Shown here: piece by piece, positions 1 to 5,141 of the stretch
How positions within the stretch are numbered: position 1 is the first letter of the stretch
Layout: each line of letters opens with the position of its first letter
Source of the DNA: Nitriliruptoraceae bacterium
GTDB taxonomy: Bacteria; Actinomycetota; Nitriliruptoria; Nitriliruptorales; Nitriliruptoraceae
Direction of reading: 5' to 3'
Length of the DNA stretch: 6,462 bases
NCBI GenBank assembly: GCA_007117945.1
Contig: SKTN01000370.1
Span: 1 to 6,462, forward strand
Program-made: the position numbers and the translations under genes
Notes under the pieces: generated by a model
The model's input: the letters and a program-made list of their open reading frames with translations, nothing else
Databases searched by the model: none
Told to the model about the DNA's origin: nothing

Positions 1-127
1 CCAGCACCCTCGGCCCGACGACGGCGACCAGGGCCGCGCAACCGCCGAGCAGGACCAGCAGCAGCACACCGGCGATCACGAACACCCGGCGCGTGGTGCG
101 CCGGCCCTCGGTGGCGGCCGGGGGCAC
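1..127 (-). CDS. N-terminus of a membrane-anchored protein, truncated by the left window edge
   Basis: Forty-two codons are visible before the window ends, starting from GTG at 127. The peptide has a short polar, arginine-rich head (residues 6-14, TEGRRTTRR) followed by a strongly hydrophobic stretch (residues 15-37). This is a positive-inside signal anchor or membrane helix. A LGGC sequence (residues 27-30) could be read as a lipobox, but hydrophobicity continues past the Cys, so a transmembrane anchor is more likely. There is no Shine-Dalgarno sequence before the GTG. A second frame begins with GTG at 176, overlapping the HAD gene's stop as GTGA. It encodes a proline-rich stretch typical of the cytoplasmic head of such proteins, and one base fewer in the G run at 120-124 would join the two. 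The true gene may therefore start at 176 and carry a frameshift. The family cannot be identified from this fragment. Confidence 0.5.
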   Translation of the reverse strand, partial: MPPAATEGRRTTRRVFVIAGVLLLVLLGGCAALVAVVGPRVL

Positions 128-172
128 CGGGAGGCGGCGGTGGCGGGGTGGGCGGGCCCGACCGGTCGCCGG

Positions 173-937
173 TCACGACAGGTAGCTCGCCACCCGAGCC
201 TCGAGGGCCGCCTCGTCGTCGACGGGCAGGCTGACCTCCTCGAGATCGTCGACCACCACGTCCGCGCCGTGCGCGCGGAGCTCGGCGGCCATGCCCTCAC
301 GGTCGATCCCGATCACCAGGCCGAAGCCGCCGCGCTTACCGGCCTGGACCCCCGCCTGTGCATCCTCCATGACCACGGTGCGCTCCGGGGTGGCGTCGAT
401 GCGCCGCGTCGCCTCCAGCAGCGAGGCCGGGTCGGGCTTGCCGGGCAGGCCGAGCTCACCGGCGACCACCCCGTCGACCCGGGCCTCGAACAACTCCAGC
501 AACCCAGCAGCCTCCAGGACGGGTCGGCAGTTGCGGCTGGCGGAGAACACCGCGGTGCGGATGTCGTTGGCGTGGAGCCGGCAGATGAGCTCCACGGTGG
601 AGGGGAAGACGACCACACCATCCTGCTCGAGGGTGGCGAGGAAGGCGTCGTTCTTGCGGTCACCGAGCGCCGCGATCGTATCCTCGTCCACCTCGACGCC
701 GCGCCCGAGCAGGAAGTCCCGCACACCGTCGAGGCGCGGCTTGCCGTCGACGAAACGCAGGTAGTCCTGGTCGGTGAAGGGCGCGTGGTCCTCGCCCGCC
801 TGCTCGGGCCGCTCGGCGAGGTAGTCGTCGAACAGCCGCTTCCAGGCAGCGCGGTGGACGGATGCGGTGTCGGTGATGACCCCGTCGAGGTCGAAGATGA
901 CCGCGTCGTAGCGATCGGGGTCCAGGGTGATGGTCAT
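173..937 (-). CDS. HAD-superfamily beta-phosphoglucomutase-like protein
   Basis: A 254-residue cytoplasmic HAD protein with a small cap domain. Motif I is FDLDG with nucleophile D16 and acid/base D18; motif II is S132 (FSASRN); motif III is K167 (GKPDP); motif IV is E191-D192 (MEDAQAG). Against the known Lactococcus beta-phosphoglucomutase, the equivalents of T16, H20, R49, S114, K145, E169 and D170 appear to be T24, H28, R68, S132, K167, E191 and D192. K117 is replaced by R135. A phosphomutase acting on beta-glucose 1-phosphate or a similar sugar phosphate is therefore more likely than a plain phosphatase, but the substrate is unproven. In many bacteria such genes sit beside glycoside phosphorylases; none is visible here. 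The start at 937 is preferred because GAGG lies 7 bases upstream and the homology begins there; the open frame extends further upstream to 1039 without family resemblance. The gene is separated from the ribose operon by 170 bases and a hairpin, so it is probably its own unit. Confidence 0.93.
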   Translation of the reverse strand: MTITLDPDRYDAVIFDLDGVITDTASVHRAAWKRLFDDYLAERPEQAGEDHAPFTDQDYLRFVDGKPRLDGVRDFLLGRGVEVDEDTIAALGDRKNDAFLATLEQDGVVVFPSTVELICRLHANDIRTAVFSASRNCRPVLEAAGLLELFEARVDGVVAGELGLPGKPDPASLLEATRRIDATPERTVVMEDAQAGVQAGKRGGFGLVIGIDREGMAAELRAHGADVVVDDLEEVSLPVDDEAALEARVASYLS

Positions 938-993
938 CGGCCTGCCTCGCGTGGTCGTCGCACGGCGCCGCGTCCCGACGCCCGGCTGCACCA

Positions 994-1024
994 GCCGGCA
1001 CCACACCTGGCGTGGGGTGCCGGC
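994..1024 (-). terminator. Intergenic hairpin between the WapI-like and HAD genes, possible terminator
   Basis: Bases 994-1002 pair perfectly with 1016-1024, giving a 9-bp GC-rich stem with a 13-base loop. It lies in the 170-base gap between the stop of the WapI-like gene (1108) and the start of the HAD gene (937), the longest gene-free stretch in the window. There is no U tract on the minus-strand transcript, so it would be a U-less terminator of the kind proposed for high-GC actinobacteria, or a structure in the HAD gene's 5' leader. I see nothing else convincing in this gap. Confidence 0.35.
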
Positions 1025-1107
1025 CCGGGTGTGCAGCATGGCAGCCGACGCCAGCCGGTGTCGACCGTGGTCACGGCCGCAGCCCGACGGCGGCGACGCT
1101 CACACGC

Positions 1108-1569
1108 TCACTGGTCGCGACGTCCGAGGATGGGGAAGCCCTCCAGGATCCCTTCCAGACGGTCGCCGATGACGACGATGTCCCCCCGGGGCACCCCGGT
1201 CACGGCGAAGCGCAGCTCCGTGCCCGCCTCCGCCGGCTCCTTGGCGATGCCGGCGATGGTCACCGCGTCCTGCTCCACCGTCAGGTCCAGCTCCAGCCAC
1301 CCCTCGATCGACCGGAAACGCGCCACGGGCTCCTCGCCGAGGGCGAACCGGCGCAGCTCCACGAGGAACTCAGTGAGCTCCTCGACCTTCAGCGAGGCCT
1401 GCACCCGCGCGGAGAACCCGCTCTGGCGGACATCGATGCCGGTGGCGAGCCAGTTCGCGTCCCAGTAGCGGTCCGCCCGCTCGGCGGGCTCACGTGCGAG
1501 CACGCGGAGACGCACGTGACCGGACTCGCCTTCGAGCAGCAGGGTCTGGTCGGGATCCTCAGGGGTCAT
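1108..1569 (-). CDS. WapI-family-like immunity protein (orphan)
   Basis: A 153-residue soluble protein with no signal peptide or membrane segment. The pattern resembles WapI-type immunity proteins and their many uncharacterised actinobacterial relatives: an N-terminal beta-rich part with a RYWDANWL motif (residues 34-41), a central EELTEFLVELRR helix (residues 63-74), then beta strands around EGWLELDLTV (residues 89-98). The Bacillus subtilis WapI protects against the contact-dependent tRNase toxin WapA. No toxin-like gene is visible here, so the role may have drifted from immunity. The assignment rests on pattern recognition and is moderate; the CDS itself is well supported by frame and position. 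The ATG at 1569 has no recognisable ribosome binding site. The gene follows rbsD by 48 bases, and a strong hairpin fills that gap, so expression may come from read-through or from an unrecognised promoter. Confidence 0.8.
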   Translation of the reverse strand: MTPEDPDQTLLLEGESGHVRLRVLAREPAERADRYWDANWLATGIDVRQSGFSARVQASLKVEELTEFLVELRRFALGEEPVARFRSIEGWLELDLTVEQDAVTIAGIAKEPAEAGTELRFAVTGVPRGDIVVIGDRLEGILEGFPILGRRDQ

Positions 1570-1581
1570 CGTCTGACGGTA

Positions 1582-1608
1582 GCCGGCCGCGGCACCCCGC
1601 GCGCCGGC
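1582..1608 (-). terminator. Strong hairpin just after rbsD, likely operon terminator or attenuator
   Basis: Bases 1582-1587 pair with 1603-1608, and 1588-1592 pair with 1597-1601. This gives an 11-bp all-GC stem with one bulged C (1602) and a 4-base loop. It begins 9 bases after the rbsD stop codon and ends 12 bases before the start of the WapI-like gene, so it occupies almost the whole gap. No U tract follows. The position suits termination or partial termination of the ribose operon. Confidence 0.5.
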
Positions 1609-1617
1609 GGCGAGGTG

Positions 1618-2019
1618 TCAGCCGGGGAACCGCACGCCGCTGCGCAGCAGCACGTTGGCGTACGGCCGGAACTCCCCGGTCCTGACCACGGCACGGGCAC
1701 CGTGGGTGGCGGCCTTGAGGTCCTCGTGCGACACGTGTTCCACGGCGACCCCGGGCAGCCGCTGTGCGAGGGCGTCGATCAGCCACGCCGCCGCCTCGCC
1801 GCTCTCGTGGGCGAGGACGTAGGCCTCCACATGGAACTCCTCGAGCACCGCGTCGAGGACCTCGAGCAGTGGCGGTTTCCCCGGGGCGAAGGCCAGGTCG
1901 ATCCGCGGGGTGGCAGCGGGGATGGGCAGCCCCGCATCGGCCAGGCCGATCAGGTCGCCATGCCCGGCCGAGGCCAGCGTCCGCGCCAGCTCGGGGTGGA
2001 GCACACCTGCGTCCTTCAC
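1618..2019 (-). CDS. rbsD: D-ribose pyranase RbsD
   Basis: A 133-residue cytoplasmic protein of normal RbsD/FucU family length (131-139). It catalyses interconversion of beta-pyranose and beta-furanose forms of D-ribose, which helps supply ribokinase with its substrate after uptake. The sequence aligns with the crystallised Bacillus subtilis enzyme with identical numbering at the active site: H20 (in GHGD), D28 (in ADAGLPIP), H98 and K102 (in SHEDLK), and Y120 with N122 (in PYAN). The GTG start at 2019 is chosen because it gives the family N-terminus (MKDAGVLHP), overlaps the rbsK stop as GTGA, and is preceded by AGGAGG. The open frame continues upstream to 2127 without family similarity. Its presence beside rbsK supports ribose as the operon substrate. 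Confidence 0.96.
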   Translation of the reverse strand: MKDAGVLHPELARTLASAGHGDLIGLADAGLPIPAATPRIDLAFAPGKPPLLEVLDAVLEEFHVEAYVLAHESGEAAAWLIDALAQRLPGVAVEHVSHEDLKAATHGARAVVRTGEFRPYANVLLRSGVRFPG

Positions 2020-2954
2020 GATGCCGGACCTCCTGCGTGCCGCTGGTGCTCGAGCTCGCTGCGGCGGGGCAGCGAGGGCTGTGCACCCTTGCGGGTGACG
2101 GTGACGGCGGCAACCGTGCTCGCCCACCGAGCGGCCGGCTCCAGCTCCGCACCCTCGGTCATCGCCACGGTCAGGGCCGCACAGAAGGCGTCTCCGGCCG
2201 CGGTCGCGTCCACGGCGTGGACCTCGGGTGCCGCGACGTGGGCCACCCGGTCACCGTCCATGACCAGGGCGCCGTCCGCCCCCAGGGTGACCACCACCTG
2301 TGTGGGGCCGTCCAGGCTGCGCGCCAGGTCGGCAACCTCGGCGTTGGTCGTCGGTTCCCGGTCGGCACCGGCCAGCGCGGCGAGCTCACCCCGGTTGGGG
2401 ACCAGCACGTCGACGCGGTGCAGGAGCTCCGATGGCAGCCGCGCGGCCGGGGCAGGGTTGAGCACGACGAGCCCCTGCGCTGCTGCGGCAGCTGCAGCGA
2501 TCGCGGGCACCGGTACCTCGAGTTGCAGCAGGACCGCGGTGGCCTCGCCGAGCCGGGCACCGGCCACGTGCTCGGGCGAGAGGCGGTGGTTCGCGCCGGG
2601 ACTGACCACGATCGTGTTGTCGCCGTCCTCGCCGACCACGATCAGGGCGAGGCCGCTCGGCACGTCGTTGAGCATGTGCAGGTCGGTGACGTCCACCTCG
2701 TCGTCGAGCAGCGCCTGGCGGAGGGTGTCCCCCACCTCGTCGTCACCGACGCAACCGACGAAGCGGGTCGCCACCCCGAGCCGCGCGCAGGCCACGGCCT
2801 GGTTGGCGCCCTTGCCACCGGCTGCGCGGTAGTGGTCACCGCCGATGACGGTCTCACCGAGTCGTGGATGCCGCTGCACCGGCACGACGACGTCGAGGTT
2901 GGCGCTGCCGACCACGGCGATCGTGGGCGAGCCCTGCGGCGATGACCCGCTCAC
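2016..2954 (-). CDS. rbsK: Ribokinase RbsK (PfkB family)
   Basis: A 312-residue cytoplasmic kinase that phosphorylates D-ribose to ribose 5-phosphate with ATP. PfkB features appear in order: N-terminal GSANLDVV (residues 16-23) and the sugar-binding GGKGANQA motif (residues 46-53). QLE follows at 144-146 (E146, equivalent to the ribose-contacting E143 of E. coli), then NRGE at 187-190, TLGADGAL at 223-230 for nucleotide binding, and the anion-hole/catalytic signature DATAAGDAF (residues 249-257) with catalytic base D255. TRKGAQPSLP (residues 287-296) is a ribokinase hallmark near the C-terminus. The GTG at 2954 overlaps the stop of the upstream ThuA-like gene as GTGA, with only a weak GGTGA upstream, so translation is probably coupled. 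The frame is open upstream to 3203 but runs antiphase inside the neighbouring gene. Only two lysines occur, both in conserved motifs. Confidence 0.96.
   Translation of the reverse strand: MSGSSPQGSPTIAVVGSANLDVVVPVQRHPRLGETVIGGDHYRAAGGKGANQAVACARLGVATRFVGCVGDDEVGDTLRQALLDDEVDVTDLHMLNDVPSGLALIVVGEDGDNTIVVSPGANHRLSPEHVAGARLGEATAVLLQLEVPVPAIAAAAAAAQGLVVLNPAPAARLPSELLHRVDVLVPNRGELAALAGADREPTTNAEVADLARSLDGPTQVVVTLGADGALVMDGDRVAHVAAPEVHAVDATAAGDAFCAALTVAMTEGAELEPAARWASTVAAVTVTRKGAQPSLPRRSELEHQRHAGGPAS
2029..2034 (-). promoter_or_regulatory. Ribosome binding site of rbsD
   Basis: AGGAGG on the minus strand, 9 bases before the GTG at 2019 and inside the rbsK coding region. It decides the rbsD start, since upstream in-frame candidates have no such site. 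Confidence 0.75.
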
Positions 2955-3721
2955 GAGGTCACCGCCCCGTCGGCGACCGTGCCGGCGGTCCATGCCAGCA
3001 GGGACTGGAACAGTGGCGCGTAGCCCGCCCACTGCTCGCAGAAGGCGGGTGGCGCCCAGTGCGGTGCGCAGTCGGAGGTGAACACCGCGGTGCGTCCGGC
3101 ACCGACCTGCCGGACGGCGATGAGGGGATCCCCGGCGATGGTGGCGAGGACCTCGGCCCCGGCCACGGGCACCGTCCGGTTGTGCCCCAGCAGGTGCGGC
3201 CACGCCTCGCCCACACCGCCGAGCGCAGGGTGGTCGGGGACGCTGACGCGCGGCACGGCCCCCTCCGGGGCCTCGCAGCGGTCGTCATGGGGCAGGCAGG
3301 TGACGGGCAGGACCTCCTCGACGGGCGTGCCCGCGAAGGCGGCCTTGGCCTCGAACCCGGTGAAGGACAGGTAGCCACCGACCATGACCAGGCCACCACC
3401 GTCCCGGACCCAGTCAGCCAGACAGCGCAACCGGTTCGGGCGCGTCTCGGAGCCTTCCAGCACGGCGCGCGGCAGCAGCAGGGAGTTCGCGCCGATGTCG
3501 CTGAGGACCACGACGTCGTAGTCGGCCAGCGCGCCCGGCGTGTCGGGGAAGCCGTCGGGTACCAGGTGCGCCGGGAGATGGGTGACGGTGTGCCCACCCG
3601 CCTCGAGGGCGTCACGCAGGGGGCCGATGCCCTCCACGTAGGAGCTGACGGTGAAGTGGTCGACACCCTTGATGTGGGTCGACTGGGTGATCCAGGACTC
3701 GCCCGCGACCAGGACGTGCAT
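2951..3721 (-). CDS. ThuA/GATase1-like protein (PF07090 type), function unknown
   Basis: A 256-residue protein, probably cytoplasmic, whose sequence resembles the 'putative glutamine amidotransferase' family PF07090. Hallmarks are VLVAGESW (residues 3-10), THIKGVDHFTVSSY (15-28), DVVVLSDIGANSLLLP (69-84), GGGLVMVGGYLSFTG (108-122), GTPVEEVLPV (131-140) and AVFTSDCAPHWAPP (212-225). The fold is expected to be flavodoxin-like class I amidotransferase/ThuA. At the place where true amidotransferases carry the Cys nucleophile, this protein has GGYLS, so glutaminase activity is doubtful. No reaction has been assigned to the family to my knowledge. The start at 3721 is fixed by AGGAGG 6 bases upstream and by the family N-terminus; the frame is open to 3817 but that part overlaps the previous gene. 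Its stop overlaps the rbsK start as GTGA, which suggests it acts on or around ribose or a related sugar. Confidence 0.92.
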   Translation of the reverse strand: MHVLVAGESWITQSTHIKGVDHFTVSSYVEGIGPLRDALEAGGHTVTHLPAHLVPDGFPDTPGALADYDVVVLSDIGANSLLLPRAVLEGSETRPNRLRCLADWVRDGGGLVMVGGYLSFTGFEAKAAFAGTPVEEVLPVTCLPHDDRCEAPEGAVPRVSVPDHPALGGVGEAWPHLLGHNRTVPVAGAEVLATIAGDPLIAVRQVGAGRTAVFTSDCAPHWAPPAFCEQWAGYAPLFQSLLAWTAGTVADGAVTS

Positions 3722-3727
3722 GGCGAT

Positions 3728-3733
3728 CCTCCT
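3728..3733 (-). promoter_or_regulatory. Ribosome binding site of the ThuA-like gene
   Basis: A perfect AGGAGG on the minus strand, 6 bases before the ATG at 3721. It excludes the longer open-frame start at 3817, which would lie inside the upstream gene. Confidence 0.8.
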
Positions 3734-3765
3734 CGGTTGGGGGTCGTGAGGCTCGGGGCGGTGGT

Positions 3766-4080
3766 TCAGCTCTCGTTGATCACCTGGAAGAAGGTGACCT
3801 CGTAGGTGGCGATCCACTCCATCCAGCGCGCGGCGACGTCCTTGCCGGGCGACACCTCATGGTCGGCCTCGAAGACCTCGGGTGAGGTGATCTCGATGAC
3901 CTCGAGCCCGTCCCACCCCGCCGGGGCACCGCCCATCTGCCGGAGGGCACGCCCGTCGAGGAAGCGCTGTACCGAGGGCAGCTCCAGCATCCTCGGGCCG
4001 ATGAACTCCCGGGCGAAACGTTCGTAGTCGTCCAGCGTGCGGCCCTCTGCCAGGGTGAACAGGGTGATGGCGACGTGCAC
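3766..4080 (-). CDS. Small protein, probable dimeric alpha+beta barrel (HapK/RedY- or EthD-like), function unknown
   Basis: A 104-residue soluble protein without signal peptide. The layout is an initial strand (HVAITLFTL, residues 2-10), a helix with DDYERFAREFIGPRMLELP (17-35), SVQRF (36-40), a second strand LEVIEITSPEVFEAD (59-73), and a final helix and strand (AARWMEWIATYEVTFFQV, 83-100). This is typical of ferredoxin-like dimeric alpha+beta barrel proteins such as HapK/RedY or EthD; I cannot decide between these groups. No catalytic residues can be assigned. The GTG start at 4080 is supported by AGAGGA 7 bases upstream. The gene lies between rbsB (after a hairpin) and the ThuA-like gene, 44 bases from the latter, so it is likely co-transcribed with the ribose catabolic genes. 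Such small barrels often act as sugar mutarotases, monooxygenases or ligand-binding accessory proteins; a sugar-related role here is inference from position only. Confidence 0.85.
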   Translation of the reverse strand: MHVAITLFTLAEGRTLDDYERFAREFIGPRMLELPSVQRFLDGRALRQMGGAPAGWDGLEVIEITSPEVFEADHEVSPGKDVAARWMEWIATYEVTFFQVINES

Positions 4081-4115
4081 GTGGGGTTCCTCTGCTCGGT
4101 GGGTACGGGACGGTG

Positions 4116-4158
4116 TCGGGGCCGGCCGGCTCGGGGGGGGAGCACCGGCCGGCCCCGA
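4116..4158 (-). terminator. Strong intercistronic hairpin after rbsB
   Basis: Bases 4116-4129 pair perfectly with 4145-4158, giving a 14-bp stem (13 GC pairs and one T-A at the base) with a 15-base loop that is C-rich on the transcript. It begins 5 bases after the rbsB TAA stop and ends 35 bases before the next gene. No U tract follows. Structures here commonly cause partial termination or protect the upstream message, which would raise binding-protein levels relative to the enzymes downstream. Confidence 0.6.
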
Positions 4159-4163
4159 ACCCG

Positions 4164-5120
4164 TTAGTCGAGGAAGTCCCCGACGTTGTCGGCGGTCACC
4201 AGCTCGACGTCGACGGGTACCTCGTCGTCGAGGTCCTCGCCGCCGGCGAGCGCGATGGCGCTCTCGATGCCGATCCGACCGATCTCGAAGGGCTGCTGGG
4301 CGACGGTGCCGTCCATGCGGCCGTCCTCGACCGCCGCGAGGGCGTCGTCGGTGGCGTCGAAGCCGATGATCACCAGGTCATCGAGGATGCCGAGGGCGTC
4401 GGCCGCCTCCACGGCACCCAGGGCCATCTCGTCGTTCTGGGCGAAGATGGCGTCCAGCTCCGGGTTGGCCTGCAGGATGTCCTGCGCGACGCTGAAGCCC
4501 TCGTCGCGGCTGAAGTTGGCCGTGATGCTGGAGACCAGCTCCACGCCGTCGGCATCGGCCAGGACGTTGTCGAAGCCGGCGCCGCGCTCACGCGTGGCGT
4601 CGGTGCCGGCGATGCCCTCGAGCTGTGCCACGGTGCCCTCGCCGCCGATCAGAGACAGCAGCTCCTCGGTGGCCAGCTCACCACCGAGCACGTTGTCGCT
4701 GGAGACGTGGGTGGCGACCTCTGCACCATCCACGGCACGGTCCACGGTGATCACCGGGATGCCCGCGGCCTCCGCCGACTCGACGACCGCGATCGCGGCC
4801 TCGGAGTCCACGGGGTTGAGCACGATCACGTCGACGCCCTGGGTGATGAAGTCATCGATGCCGTTGGCCTCGGTCTGGGCGTCGTCCTGGGCATCGTTGA
4901 CGAGCAGCTCGATACCCGCGTCATCGGCGGCGGCCTGGGCGCCCTCCTGCAGGGTCACGAAGAAGGGGTTGGCAAGGGTGGAGATGGACAGGCCGACGGT
5001 GACGTCGGACGCCTCCCCGTTGGCCTCGTCGGTCGCCTCCTCACCGTTGCACGCCGCGAGCACGAGCGCGAACACCGCCACCAGTGCGGCCAGTTGGAAG
5101 AGCTTCCGGTTACGTCTCAT
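4164..5120 (-). CDS. rbsB: Ribose ABC transporter substrate-binding lipoprotein RbsB
   Basis: A 318-residue lipoprotein of the periplasmic-binding type I fold that captures the sugar outside the membrane and delivers it to RbsC. The signal peptide has an RRNRK head, a hydrophobic core and a lipobox LAAC with lipidated C24. The eleven ribose-contacting residues known from E. coli RbsB all have equivalents: N51, F53, F54 (NPFF), N102 (LNPVD), D127, R128 (VDR), R179 (RERG), F203, N229 (AQND), D255 (GFD) and Q275 (AQQP). Ribose specificity is therefore well supported. The mature protein is very acidic: I count 65 Asp/Glu, 6 Arg and no Lys. The ATG at 5120 has GGAAGGA 6 bases upstream. It lies 21 bases after rbsC, and a hairpin covers the rbsC end. 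Confidence 0.97.
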   Translation of the reverse strand: MRRNRKLFQLAALVAVFALVLAACNGEEATDEANGEASDVTVGLSISTLANPFFVTLQEGAQAAADDAGIELLVNDAQDDAQTEANGIDDFITQGVDVIVLNPVDSEAAIAVVESAEAAGIPVITVDRAVDGAEVATHVSSDNVLGGELATEELLSLIGGEGTVAQLEGIAGTDATRERGAGFDNVLADADGVELVSSITANFSRDEGFSVAQDILQANPELDAIFAQNDEMALGAVEAADALGILDDLVIIGFDATDDALAAVEDGRMDGTVAQQPFEIGRIGIESAIALAGGEDLDDEVPVDVELVTADNVGDFLD

Positions 5121-5126
5121 GGTGCT

Positions 5127-5133
5127 TCCTTCC
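5127..5133 (-). promoter_or_regulatory. Ribosome binding site of rbsB
   Basis: GGAAGGA on the minus strand, 6 bases before the ATG at 5120. It sits just downstream of the hairpin at 5146-5167 and is therefore free of that structure. Confidence 0.7.
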
Positions 5134-5141
5134 GATGGTTC

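Noticed and set aside
1035..1064. A possible minus-strand promoter for the HAD gene: TCGACA (1064-1059), an 18-base spacer and CATGCT (1040-1035).
   Set aside because: The -35-like box is fair, but the -10-like box matches the consensus at only three positions, and such matches are common by chance. It is not strong enough to annotate.
140..1468. A 442-codon plus-strand open frame opposite the HAD and WapI-like genes.
   Set aside because: The HAD gene opposite carries all family motifs; this frame has none and crosses the intergenic region without a start signal.
1012..2832. A 606-codon plus-strand open frame opposite the WapI-like gene, rbsD and rbsK.
   Set aside because: It is the shadow of conserved genes on the other strand, with biased composition and no recognisable motifs.
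2864..3805. A 313-codon plus-strand open frame opposite the ThuA-like gene.
   Set aside because: Its composition is low complexity and it overlaps a conserved gene with a perfect ribosome binding site.
4013..4025. A near-palindrome CGAAACGTTCG that recalls a LacI-family operator half.
   Set aside because: It is imperfect, lies inside the coding region of the small barrel protein and is far from any plausible promoter.
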